Origin: Cloacimonetes bacterium UBA4175
Lineage (GTDB): Bacteria; Cloacimonadota; Cloacimonadia; Cloacimonadales; Cloacimonadaceae
Assembly: GCA_002379855.1 (NCBI GenBank)
Contig: DFUX01000060.1
Span: forward strand, 4,532 to 14,019
Length of the DNA stretch: 9,488 nucleotides
Direction: 5' to 3'
Both the position numbers and the translations under genes were made by a program. The notes beneath the pieces are model-generated. The model did not search any database. It saw only the letters and a list, made by a program, of their open reading frames with translations, and was not told the DNA's origin. Numbering within the stretch: position 1 is the stretch's first letter; each line of letters starts with the position of its first letter. Shown one piece after another: positions 1 through 6,309 of this stretch.

Positions 1-12
1 CCACCCCAAGGC

Positions 13-31
13 ACTGGATCACGGGTCACGC
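13..31 (-). repeat. Partial palindromic repeat element (copy D)
   Basis: The 19 bases ACTGGATCACGGGTCACGC at 13-31 recur exactly at 130-148, inside the full element copy A. Only one end of the element is present here; beyond position 31 the sequence diverges into the phased repeats. It is probably a truncated or recombined copy. Confidence 0.6.
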
Positions 32-37
32 GGTTCA

Positions 38-78
38 CGCAGATAAACACGGATACAAGGCGCAGATTACCGCGGATT
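38..78. repeat. Helix-phased CRCRGATW short repeats (4 units)
   Basis: Four related octamers start at 38 (CGCAGATA), 48 (CACGGATA), 61 (CGCAGATT) and 71 (CGCGGATT). The spacings are 10, 13 and 10 bases, so the units fall close to one face of the helix. They resemble the CACGAATTA triplet at 8751-8778 on the other flank. Such roughly 10-base degenerate intergenic repeats occur in various environmental bacterial genomes; their function is not known to me. Confidence 0.6.
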
Positions 79-124
79 GGGGTTATAAAGGGGGCGGTTG
101 CTTTCGGGTCGGGTGGTTGTTTCC

Positions 125-169
125 AAAAGACTGGATCACGGGTCACGCAAGCTTGCCCGGGATGACGCA
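125..169 (-). repeat. Palindromic intergenic element, copy A
   Basis: Read on the minus strand, this 45-base element starts TGCGTCATCCCGGG and ends CCGTGATCCAGTCTTTT, the same ends as copies B (8706-8741) and C (8849-8929). The arms ATCACGGG and CCCGGGAT pair with one mismatch, and the core contains the perfect palindrome GCAAGCTTGC (147-156). The 18 bases CAAAAGACTGGATCACGG at 124-141 occur exactly, inverted, at 8913-8930. Similarity to the right-hand copy extends somewhat beyond the element on both sides (about 110-208 against about 8810-8945). Confidence 0.75.
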
Positions 170-320
170 GCATATAAAATGAGGGTGTTCTGTTTCGGAG
201 TCAAGTGGCCACATACCACCCTTCCACCAAAGGTCTTTTCCAATCCATATCCTGTCGACCTGTCATTCACGTTCTATCTCTAATTCATCCTTCCGCCGCC
301 AATCGCGCGAATCAATTTCC

Positions 321-349
321 TTGACATGAAAGCAAGCCAGCGTTAGAGG
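321..349 (+). promoter_or_regulatory. Possible promoter for the nitrilase-like gene
   Basis: A perfect -35 hexamer TTGACA lies at 321-326. The best -10 candidates 16-17 bases downstream are weak (TTAGAG at 343-348 or TAGAGG at 344-349), so the call rests mainly on the -35 box and on its position about 70 bases before the start codon. Confidence 0.3.
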
Positions 350-417
350 ATTCTGCAGGATTGCGGAGACGATCCCACCATCCCAGCAACCCAAAAACAT
401 AGTGGAGGAACAAAAAG

Positions 418-1173
418 ATGCCCATTCGCATGGCAGCCGCGGCAATACCGTTCATTTATGAACCGGCTCAGGCGTCGCGCGCGTTTGAACCGTATGTTGA
501 AGCGGCGCGGCAAAGGAATTGCGCCCTGATAATCTTTCCGGAAGCGATCATCGGGGGTCTGGATATCAGCGGCGATTTTGCCTTGGATAAAGCCATGGCA
601 TTGAGATTGGATAGTCCGGTCATTGACGAAATCCGCGGTTTGGCTGCCAGGTATTCCACTGGCATCGGGTTTGGCTTTCTGGAGCTGCATGGCGAAGTTA
701 TCTACAATTCATTTCTGCTCATCAACGGCAAGGGGGCAACGGAGCTGCATTACCGGCGCGTGTCGGAAACCTGGCTTCCGCCAGACATAGATTTGGCGCA
801 TTACTCTTGCGGCGATGAGATTCCCGTGCTTGATACCAGTTTTGGCAGATTGGGCGTCATACTCTGCGGCGACCTGTTCGACGAAGGCATAATCAAGAAA
901 TTGGGGGCCGGGAAGCCAGGCGTGGCGCTCCATCCCATGGCCAGGGCATTCCCCCTTTCCGACGACATCCAAAAGCAGTGGGATGACACGGAGTTCCCCT
1001 ACTATCTGGCTGAATATGCAAAGCTGAATGCCAGCGTGCTGACCTGCAACGCGATAGAAACCGATACCGATGAGGATAGCGTGTATTGCGGGGGCGCCTG
1101 GCACATCAAAGGCAACAAGGTGGCCGCCAGCCTGCCCTTGCTGACTGAAGGCATCCTGGTTGTGGATATCTGA
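418..1173 (+). CDS. Nitrilase-superfamily (carbon-nitrogen hydrolase) protein, Lys-to-Arg in triad
   Basis: This 251-residue protein has the core of the carbon-nitrogen hydrolase family, which hydrolyses amides or nitriles in the cytosol through a Glu-Lys-Cys triad. The Glu is visible in IIFPEAIIGG (E42) and the nucleophile in GVILCGDLF (C150). Where the family normally has YRK, this protein reads HYRRVSE, so R114 stands at the Lys position. That makes normal amidase activity uncertain, although catalytic Cys and Glu are kept. The length is near the family's usual 250-280 residues, and no signal peptide is seen. The start is supported by GGAGGA at 404-409, eight bases before ATG. The gene stands alone: the following genes have their own promoter, and no terminator is visible after it. 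Its GC content in the 60-base sample I counted (541-600) is about 53%, below the 65% in a sample of the SIS isomerase gene, a weak hint of separate history. The substrate cannot be told. Confidence 0.8.
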   Translation: MPIRMAAAAIPFIYEPAQASRAFEPYVEAARQRNCALIIFPEAIIGGLDISGDFALDKAMALRLDSPVIDEIRGLAARYSTGIGFGFLELHGEVIYNSFLLINGKGATELHYRRVSETWLPPDIDLAHYSCGDEIPVLDTSFGRLGVILCGDLFDEGIIKKLGAGKPGVALHPMARAFPLSDDIQKQWDDTEFPYYLAEYAKLNASVLTCNAIETDTDEDSVYCGGAWHIKGNKVAASLPLLTEGILVVDI

Positions 1174-1203
1174 TAAAAACTTCAACAATACCAAAATTAA
1201 GGC

Positions 1204-1232
1204 TTGACTCCCGGAGCCACGCGAGATATATT
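1204..1232 (+). promoter_or_regulatory. Sigma-70-like promoter for the nitroreductase unit
   Basis: TTGACT at 1204-1209 and TATATT at 1227-1232 are separated by exactly 17 bases, close to the sigma-70 consensus. The site lies 30 bases after the nitrilase-like stop and 23 bases before the nitroreductase ATG, giving a short leader of about 15-20 bases. It suggests that nitroreductase, the DUF3795-type gene and the M28 peptidase gene form a transcription unit separate from the upstream gene. Confidence 0.65.
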
Positions 1233-1255
1233 TTTCCCAAAGACATGGAGGAACG

Positions 1256-1819
1256 ATGGAACTAATGGAACTTATCGCCAGCCGCGCAAGCGTGCGCGAC
1301 TTCCTGCCCGACCCCATCCCCGAAGATATCCTCAAAGAGATTCTGGAAGCCGGGCGGCTTGCCCCATCCGCCCAAAACAGGCAGCCCTGGCGCTACCTCG
1401 TTTTCACCGACAATGCACGCATCAAAAAGCTGGCCCTCAACTGCGGCATTATCGGGCTTTCCAACTTCTTTATCAGCAAAGCGCCCTGCCTGATCATCGC
1501 CTGCGCGGACAGCTCCCGCAATGTGCGCATCAACCATCAGGACTACTATCTCGTGGATACCGCCATCTCTTTCCAGCAGATGGTCCTCGCCGCCTGGAAC
1601 CACGGCATCGGAAGCTGCTGGCTGGCCGCCTTCAGCGAAAAGAAACTCAAAAGCCACCTGCATCTGCCCAAAAGCTGGCGTGTCGTGGCAATGGCGCCCT
1701 TCGGGTATCCCGCGGAGAAGAAATCCCTGTATTCCAAAGCCCTCAGTTCCTTTGCGGGCAGCAAGGACCGGCTTTCCCTCTGCGATATCGTGACCATGAA
1801 CCCGGGCAAGGAACAATGA
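1256..1819 (+). CDS. Nitroreductase family protein (FMN-dependent NAD(P)H oxidoreductase)
   Basis: This 187-residue protein belongs to the nitroreductase family, typically FMN-binding homodimers that use NAD(P)H to reduce nitro compounds, quinones or flavins in the cytosol. Visible marks are the N-terminal ASRASVRDF stretch (FMN phosphate contacts), EAGRLAPSAQNRQPWRY at about residues 31-47, the HGIGSCWLAAF region near residue 120 and PFGYPAEKK near 150. The size fits the compact members of the family. Two starts are possible: ATG at 1256 lies only three to four bases after GGAGGA (1247-1252), while ATG at 1265 lies about twelve bases after it and gives MELIASR, the family's common beginning. 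The longer form is listed. The stop overlaps the start of the DUF3795-type gene (ATGA at 1816-1819), which implies coupled translation. The physiological substrate is unknown. Confidence 0.9.
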   Translation: MELMELIASRASVRDFLPDPIPEDILKEILEAGRLAPSAQNRQPWRYLVFTDNARIKKLALNCGIIGLSNFFISKAPCLIIACADSSRNVRINHQDYYLVDTAISFQQMVLAAWNHGIGSCWLAAFSEKKLKSHLHLPKSWRVVAMAPFGYPAEKKSLYSKALSSFAGSKDRLSLCDIVTMNPGKEQ

Positions 1820-2133
1820 GCCCCGGCCTGGCTCCCTGCGGGTTCGACTGCACCCGCTGCCCCGTCTTTACCGCCACCCAAAACGACGACTCCGCCGCCC
1901 TCGCCAGGCTGGCGGCAGATTGCCCGCCCCAGCCCGGCAAGGAAGGGGAAAGCATCCGTTGCGGCGGCTGCCTGGGCGGAGGCGATCTGTTCCATTTTTG
2001 TTCAGTCTGCGCCATCCGCGCCTGCGCTCTGGAAAGAAACTTGCAGGCCTGCGCCGAATGCGCCGATTTCCCCTGCCCCAAGGGCAAACAGATCTGGGGC
2101 GGCAAGCCACCGGACTGTGAAAACACATTGTAA
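1816..2133 (+). CDS. Small Cys-rich DUF3795-type protein
   Basis: The 105-residue product starts at the ATG that overlaps the nitroreductase stop. It contains 13 cysteines (8, 12, 15, 36, 49, 52, 62, 65, 70, 79, 82, 87, 101) arranged as CGFDCTRCPVF, RCGGCLGG, FCSVCAIRAC and CAECADFPC, the layout I associate with DUF3795. Family function is not established; the clustered cysteines suggest binding of zinc or an iron-sulfur cluster, which is inference. No signal peptide or membrane segment is seen. A longer in-frame reading back to 1204 exists, but it overlaps the whole nitroreductase gene and is a shadow. Overlap with an FMN enzyme gene hints at a redox partnership. The M28 peptidase gene starts 18 bases downstream. 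Confidence 0.85.
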   Translation: MSPGLAPCGFDCTRCPVFTATQNDDSAALARLAADCPPQPGKEGESIRCGGCLGGGDLFHFCSVCAIRACALERNLQACAECADFPCPKGKQIWGGKPPDCENTL

Positions 2134-2151
2134 AAGCGGAAGGATATAGAT

Positions 2152-3402
2152 ATGACACTGCACAAACTATTGCAACAATTGGATTTTGAGCGGCTGGCAG
2201 GAACTGCCGGGGAAGAGCGCGCCCAGGATGTGATCTGCGGCTGGCTGCGTCAGCAAGGGCTGGAGCCCAGCCTGGAAGCTTTTGAGTTCAAGGGTTTCGA
2301 GGCGGGAACGGCAAAAATCACGGCAGGAAAGCAAAGCTGGGAGGCAACGCCCTACGGTCTCTGCCCCGATGCCGACCTGGAAGGCGAACTGGTCTTTTTG
2401 GAAAACGCCGACGTCCTGATGCTGAATCCCGGCATGCACGAGGATAAGATCGTCCTCTATTACCACAGCGGCTTCCGCCTGCACGAACTGGTGGAGCACA
2501 CGCGGATCAAGGCCTTCATCGGCATCTCCGCCCCGCTGAAGCAGGCCTACTCCTTTTCCCACCGGCAGAACACCGCGCCATCCGAACTGGTGCCTTCCGT
2601 GATGCTGCGCTACGACTACGCGGAAAAGCTCATGCGCCTCTCTGGCAAACAGATACGGCTGCAGATCAGGCAGCAGACCGAGGACAGGACAGCCCGCAAC
2701 ATCGTGCTGGACATCCCCGGCAAAGGCAGGGACGGCAATCTGACCATGCTGGTTGGGCACTACGACACAGTGGCGCGCTCGCACGGCGCTTGCGACAACG
2801 CGGGGGGAACGGTCTGCCTGATGAAGGCGGCGGAACACTTTGCCCGCCATCAGCCGCAGAGGGACTTGCGCGTGGTCTGGTTTTCCGGCGAGGAACTGGG
2901 CCTGCTGGGCAGTTTTGCCTATGCCGAAGCGCATCAGGAGGAGATCAAAAAGCGCCTGCGCCTGGTGGTCAATGTTGACCTCGCAGGCGACCCCATCGGC
3001 CGCAACACCATGTTTGTCCTGGGCAGCAAGGAACTGCTTGGCTACTCCGGCGGCATCCTCAAAGAGCACAGCCTGCTATTCAGCGAAAGGCTTGGCATCT
3101 ACAGCAGCGACTGCATGCCTTTCTCCATCTACGAAATACCATCCCTGAACCTGGCCCGGGTGGGCGGTAAAGCGCTGTTCTATGGCCACACGGCGGACGA
3201 CGTTGCCAAACACACCAGCGAATACGGCCTCACCGATGTCTATCAGGCAAGCGTGGCGCTGCTGCAAAGGATACTCAATGCCGGCTACTATCCCGTGCCA
3301 AGGGGCATTGACGATTCGCTGCGCGAAAAGATAGAGAGCTACCTCTGGAACTCCACCCTGCAAAAGCCCGAGCTGCACTGGAAGGAGAAATACCGCCGCT
3401 AA
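2152..3402 (+). CDS. M28 family metallopeptidase (aminopeptidase-like), cytosolic
   Basis: The 416-residue protein is a dizinc M28 peptidase, a family that mostly removes N-terminal residues from peptides. All expected metal and catalytic residues are visible: H203 and D205 in VGHYDTV, the bridging D215 in GACDNAGG, E247 (base) and E248 in SGEELGLLGS, D276 in NVDLAGD and H346 in GHTADDV. Residues about 70-172 look like the PA-type insertion common in this family (KIVLYYHSG, then VPSVMLRYDYAEKLMRLSG). There is no signal peptide, so it probably trims imported peptides in the cytosol, unlike many secreted M28 enzymes. The start is supported by GGAAGGA at 2138-2144, seven bases before ATG. It is the third gene of the unit started by the promoter at 1204. 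The specificity, aminopeptidase or carboxypeptidase-like, cannot be read from sequence. Confidence 0.9.
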   Translation: MTLHKLLQQLDFERLAGTAGEERAQDVICGWLRQQGLEPSLEAFEFKGFEAGTAKITAGKQSWEATPYGLCPDADLEGELVFLENADVLMLNPGMHEDKIVLYYHSGFRLHELVEHTRIKAFIGISAPLKQAYSFSHRQNTAPSELVPSVMLRYDYAEKLMRLSGKQIRLQIRQQTEDRTARNIVLDIPGKGRDGNLTMLVGHYDTVARSHGACDNAGGTVCLMKAAEHFARHQPQRDLRVVWFSGEELGLLGSFAYAEAHQEEIKKRLRLVVNVDLAGDPIGRNTMFVLGSKELLGYSGGILKEHSLLFSERLGIYSSDCMPFSIYEIPSLNLARVGGKALFYGHTADDVAKHTSEYGLTDVYQASVALLQRILNAGYYPVPRGIDDSLREKIESYLWNSTLQKPELHWKEKYRR

Positions 3403-3431
3403 GCGCTCCATCCAAATCTGTGCTGCCCCCA

Positions 3432-3463
3432 TCCTCCCTCGCAGCGAGGCAGGAGACGATTTT
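3432..3463 (+). terminator. Weak hairpin, possible terminator after the M28 gene
   Basis: CCTCG (3437-3441) pairs with CGAGG (3445-3449) around a CAG loop. After one C-C mismatch, TCCT (3432-3435) pairs with AGGA (3451-3454). A short TTTT run follows at 3460-3463, five bases after the stem. The U tract is poor, so termination efficiency is doubtful, but the site lies between the M28 stop and the next promoter, where a terminator is expected. Confidence 0.4.
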
Positions 3464-3465
3464 GA

Positions 3466-3493
3466 TTGACATGATCTGCCTTGTCGTTATCAT
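3466..3493 (+). promoter_or_regulatory. Sigma-70-like promoter for the add operon
   Basis: TTGACA at 3466-3471 and TATCAT at 3488-3493 are separated by 16 bases, a near-consensus pair. The adenosine deaminase ATG is at 3520, preceded by AAGGA at 3509-3513, so the leader would be about 20 bases. The promoter probably serves adenosine deaminase, the SIS isomerase and endonuclease I together. Confidence 0.7.
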
Positions 3494-3519
3494 GTCTTGT
3501 TAATTTATAAGGACAGATT

Positions 3520-4599
3520 ATGAAGATAAAAATGACCCGGGAGTTAATCGAAAAACTCCCCAAGACAGACCTCCACGTCCATCTGGATGGCAGCGTGCGC
3601 ATCAATACGCTGATCGAACTGGCAAAGGAGCAGAATATCCAACTTCCCACCACCGATCCGGACGAGATGCGCAAACTCATCGTCTGCGGAGAACATACCT
3701 CCAGCCTGGAAGAATACCTGCGCGGCTTTCCCATCGTGAATCTGGTGCTGCAGACCAAGGATAGCCTCCGCCGCGCGGCTTATGAACTGGCGGAAGACGC
3801 CGCCCGGGAAAACGTGCGCTACATGGAAGTGCGCTATTCCCCCATCCTGCACACCAACCGGGGGCTCAAGCTGACCGAAATCTCCCAGGCGGTGATCGAT
3901 GGCCTCAGACGGGCGGAAAGGGAGTTCAAGATCAAGACCGGAGTGATCATCTGCGGCATCCGCGACATGGACCCCACCAGCTCGCTCAAGCTGGCGGAAT
4001 TGGCCATCGCCTTCAAAAACAAGGGCGTGATCGGCTTTGACCTGGCAGGCGGCGAATACAACAACCCCGCCAAAGCCCACAAGGAAGCCTTCGACCTTGC
4101 CCTGAAAAACAACCTCAACATCACCATCCACGCCGGAGAAGCCTACGGGCCGGAAAGCATCCACCAGGCGCTGCACTATTGCGGCACGCACCGCATCGGC
4201 CACGGGACAAGGCTGGTGGAGGACGGAGACCTGCTGAACTATGTGAACGACCACCGCATCCCCCTGGAAATATGCCTCAAAAGCAACTTTCACACCAAGG
4301 CGGTGCCCGATATCCGCAACCATCCCATCGATTTCTACATCGACTATGGCCTGCGCGTGACCATCAACACCGACAACCGCACCATCAGCGACACCACCGT
4401 CACCGACGAATATATGCTGGCCATCAACGAGCTCAAGCTGGACTACCCCACCATCAAGTATGTGATCCTCAACGGCTTCAAGAGCGCTTTCCTGCCCTAC
4501 AAGGAACGCGTCCGGCTGATAAACGAGACCCTGCAAGAGTTTGAAGAGATTGAGGAAAGCGAACTCAAGACCAAGGTGAAGGTCAAGGAAAGCCTGTAA
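3520..4599 (+). CDS. add: Adenosine deaminase
   Basis: The 359-residue protein hydrolyses adenosine (and probably deoxyadenosine) to inosine and ammonia in the cytosol, part of purine salvage or nucleoside catabolism. The zinc-enzyme signature is complete: H19 and H21 in KTDLHVHLDGS, H204 with catalytic E207 in TIHAGEAYGP, H228 in HRIGHGTRL and zinc ligand D285 in INTDNRTIS. NTDN replaces the NTDD of animal enzymes; to my knowledge this occurs in many bacterial adenosine deaminases, so it is not a defect. The length is typical. The last 20 or so residues are Lys/Glu-rich and add little to the fold. The start is set by AAGGA six bases upstream; ATG at 3532 is a weaker alternative. The SIS isomerase gene begins one base after its stop. 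Adenine deaminase and adenosylhomocysteine-type relatives are less likely given the motif set. Confidence 0.93.
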   Translation: MKIKMTRELIEKLPKTDLHVHLDGSVRINTLIELAKEQNIQLPTTDPDEMRKLIVCGEHTSSLEEYLRGFPIVNLVLQTKDSLRRAAYELAEDAARENVRYMEVRYSPILHTNRGLKLTEISQAVIDGLRRAEREFKIKTGVIICGIRDMDPTSSLKLAELAIAFKNKGVIGFDLAGGEYNNPAKAHKEAFDLALKNNLNITIHAGEAYGPESIHQALHYCGTHRIGHGTRLVEDGDLLNYVNDHRIPLEICLKSNFHTKAVPDIRNHPIDFYIDYGLRVTINTDNRTISDTTVTDEYMLAINELKLDYPTIKYVILNGFKSAFLPYKERVRLINETLQEFEEIEESELKTKVKVKESL

Positions 4600-4600
4600 G

Positions 4601-5179
4601 ATGCGCCGGATCATCCAGAACTCGCTGCGGGAGGCCCTGCAAACCCTGCGGGGCTTTATGGAACAGGAAGCGAACCTGCGGGAACTGGAAGCGGTCGCGG
4701 GGCAAATCGCCGGATGCTTGAAAGCCGGAAACAAGGTGCTGGTCTTTGGAAACGGCGGCTCGATGGCGGACGCCATGCACTTTGCCGAGGAACTCACGGG
4801 ACGCTTCCGGAAAGACCGCAAAGCCCTGCCCGCCATCGCCCTCTCCGATCCCAGCTTCCTCACCTGCGTCGCCAACGACTACGGCTTCGACCAGGTCTTT
4901 GCCCGGGGCGTCCAAGCCTACGCCGTCCCGGGGGATGTGGCGATCGGAATTTCCACCAGCGGCGACTCGCCCAATATTATCCAGGGACTGGCAGCCGCCC
5001 GCGGCGCCGCCTGCCACACCGTTCTGCTTTCAGGAGCTTCCGGAGGAGCCCTGGCAGGAGTCTGTGACCACCAGCTACTGGTTCCGGCCTCTTCCACAGC
5101 CCGCATCCAGGAACTGCACACCCTTATCCTGCACACTCTCATCGAGTGCGTGGAACACTTGCTATTTTCCGAGGAATAG
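4601..5179 (+). CDS. gmhA: GmhA-like SIS-domain phosphosugar isomerase
   Basis: The 192-residue protein has the SIS fold of sedoheptulose-7-phosphate isomerase, which makes D-glycero-D-manno-heptose 7-phosphate for lipopolysaccharide heptose or related glycans. Visible motifs are VFGNGGSMADAMHFAEEL (48-65), ANDYGFDQVF (91-100), GISTSGDSPNI (116-126) and TARIQELHTLILH (166-178). H60, E64, Q170 and H178 match the spacing of the zinc and catalytic positions of E. coli GmhA (H61, E65, Q172, H180), which supports a true isomerase over the related DiaA initiation regulator. The gene begins one base after the add stop; AAGGA (4585-4589) lies eleven bases before ATG within the end of add, so coupling is likely. 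Its place between a nucleoside enzyme and a nuclease is odd, because no other heptose gene is in view, and another sugar phosphate substrate is possible. Confidence 0.82.
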   Translation: MRRIIQNSLREALQTLRGFMEQEANLRELEAVAGQIAGCLKAGNKVLVFGNGGSMADAMHFAEELTGRFRKDRKALPAIALSDPSFLTCVANDYGFDQVFARGVQAYAVPGDVAIGISTSGDSPNIIQGLAAARGAACHTVLLSGASGGALAGVCDHQLLVPASSTARIQELHTLILHTLIECVEHLLFSEE

Positions 5180-5182
5180 ACC

Positions 5183-6217
5183 ATGAAAAGAATATCTCTG
5201 ACCCTGATCATACTTGCTTTTGCCGCGGCAGCCTTTGCCCAGGGCAACTACTACGACGCGGTAATCAATCTCACCGGGCAGCAGCTTTACACGGCGCTGC
5301 ATTCGCTCATCTCCACCAATACTTACAGCAGCTACACCGGCGCAAAGGAATTCCTCTTTCAGGAACTGGACAACACCAATGGCTACGTGACCTGCATCTA
5401 CACCGGCCAGAGCTACTACGTGGGCTACAACTACACCGGCTCGAACAACCCCAATACCGAACACACCTACGCCCAAAGCTGGTTCTCCTCCTCGGAATCC
5501 AGCCGCAAAAAAGCCGACCTGCACCACCTTTTCCCCTCCAACAGCGTGGTCAACAGCTCCCGCAGCAACTACCCCATATTCACGGTGGCCAACCACGCCT
5601 CCGCCAACGTCTATTACAACGACACCCCCTGGCAGAGCTACCGGGGACAGTCCGCAACCGGTTACACCGTCTTTGAACCAGCCGACGAATCCAAGGGCGA
5701 CATCGCCCGCGCGCTGCTCTATTTTAACACCCGCTACTACGACACCCTCACGCAGCAGAACGTGAACATGATCCCAGACCTCGTCGCCTGGAATACCATG
5801 GACCCACCCGACGCAACTGAGATTGCCCGCAACAGCGCCATCCACGGCTTTTTGGGCAACCGCAACCCCTTTGTTGACCACCCGGAGTTCGTGAACCGCA
5901 TCTGGGGGCCGGTTGCCAGTGAAGACCCCGCCGCTCCCGCCATGCCCCTGCTGGTGCTGGACCGCGTGTATCCCAATCCCTTCCGGGAGTCGGTGAAGAT
6001 CTCGCTAAGCTGCAAAGACCCCGCCACAGTCACCGCCACAGTCTATAACACGCGGGGCCAAAAGGTGCGTGCCTGGCAGGAATCCCTGCCCAGAGGCAGT
6101 TCGGAACTCCAGTGGGATGGCAGGGACGGCGCGGGAGAAGCCCTCACTCCGGGCGTCTATCTGATCCGCCTCAGCTCCCAGGAAAGCAGCCTTACGGCGA
6201 GGGTCTTGCTGTATTAG
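5183..6217 (+). CDS. Secreted endonuclease I family nuclease with C-terminal FlgD-like sorting module
   Basis: This 344-residue protein should be exported and cut extracellular nucleic acids. Residues 1-19 form a signal peptide (MKR, then a Leu/Ile/Ala-rich core, ending AFA before QG). Residues about 22-240 match the endonuclease I (Pfam Endonuclease_1, His-Me finger) family: TEHTYAQSWF (92-101, with E93 and H94 as likely metal ligand and general base by analogy to Vibrio Vvn), ADLHHLFPSN (111-120), VNSSRSNYPIF (123-133), FEPADESKGDIARALLYF and GNRNPFVDHPEF (225-236). Residues about 259-344 are a FlgD-Ig or 'type A sorting' module (YPNPF, TRGQKVR, WDGRDGAGEALTPGVYLIRL), implying export to the surface by a type IX-like route or anchoring. 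GAGGA at 5171-5175 gives the start, three bases after the isomerase stop. It probably supplies nucleotides for the salvage gene upstream in the same operon. Confidence 0.92.
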   Translation: MKRISLTLIILAFAAAAFAQGNYYDAVINLTGQQLYTALHSLISTNTYSSYTGAKEFLFQELDNTNGYVTCIYTGQSYYVGYNYTGSNNPNTEHTYAQSWFSSSESSRKKADLHHLFPSNSVVNSSRSNYPIFTVANHASANVYYNDTPWQSYRGQSATGYTVFEPADESKGDIARALLYFNTRYYDTLTQQNVNMIPDLVAWNTMDPPDATEIARNSAIHGFLGNRNPFVDHPEFVNRIWGPVASEDPAAPAMPLLVLDRVYPNPFRESVKISLSCKDPATVTATVYNTRGQKVRAWQESLPRGSSELQWDGRDGAGEALTPGVYLIRLSSQESSLTARVLLY

Positions 6218-6248
6218 CCCCACGCTCCGTATCCGCTTTATTTTACAG

Positions 6249-6258
6249 GCCAATTGGC
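6249..6258. promoter_or_regulatory. 10-base palindrome GCCAATTGGC upstream of the M14 gene
   Basis: A perfect palindrome lies in the 92-base gap between the endonuclease and carboxypeptidase genes, about 50 bases before the latter's start. It could be an operator half-palindrome or chance. I see no convincing -35/-10 pair here and no terminator hairpin after the endonuclease gene, so the carboxypeptidase may be cotranscribed with the add operon. Confidence 0.2.
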
Positions 6259-6309
6259 TTGTATCTTGCATTCCATAACCACGAAAGATTGCCCTTGTTG
6301 GAGAGATAA

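Larger units (their letters stand above)
1..417. other. Intergenic region with dispersed repeats, no gene
   Basis: I see no credible gene in these 417 bases. The stretch holds a partial palindromic element near 13-31, four helix-phased CRCRGATW repeats (38-78), a full palindromic element (125-169), and a possible promoter with a ribosome site for the nitrilase-like gene at the right end. The open frame at 98-283 runs through the repeat element and its translation resembles that of another repeat copy at the far end of the window, so it is repeat-derived rather than a gene. Confidence 0.7.

Noticed and set aside
98..283. Open frame of 61 codons in the left intergenic region
   Set aside because: It runs through the palindromic repeat element and its translation matches that of the inverted repeat copy at the right end; there is no ribosome site and no protein family.
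1204..1815. 5' extension of the DUF3795-type frame
   Set aside because: It overlaps the nitroreductase gene out of frame and has Arg/Gln/Pro-rich shadow composition; the internal ATG at 1816 fits the family start.
3520..4599. NTDN in place of NTDD as a damaged adenosine deaminase site
   Set aside because: The zinc ligand Asp is kept, and to my knowledge this variant is common in bacterial adenosine deaminases.
3544..4875. Long minus-strand open frame (443 codons)
   Set aside because: It is antisense to adenosine deaminase and the isomerase, which have complete active-site motifs; its Val/Gly/Ala/Asp-rich translation is the usual product of a GC-rich gene read backwards.
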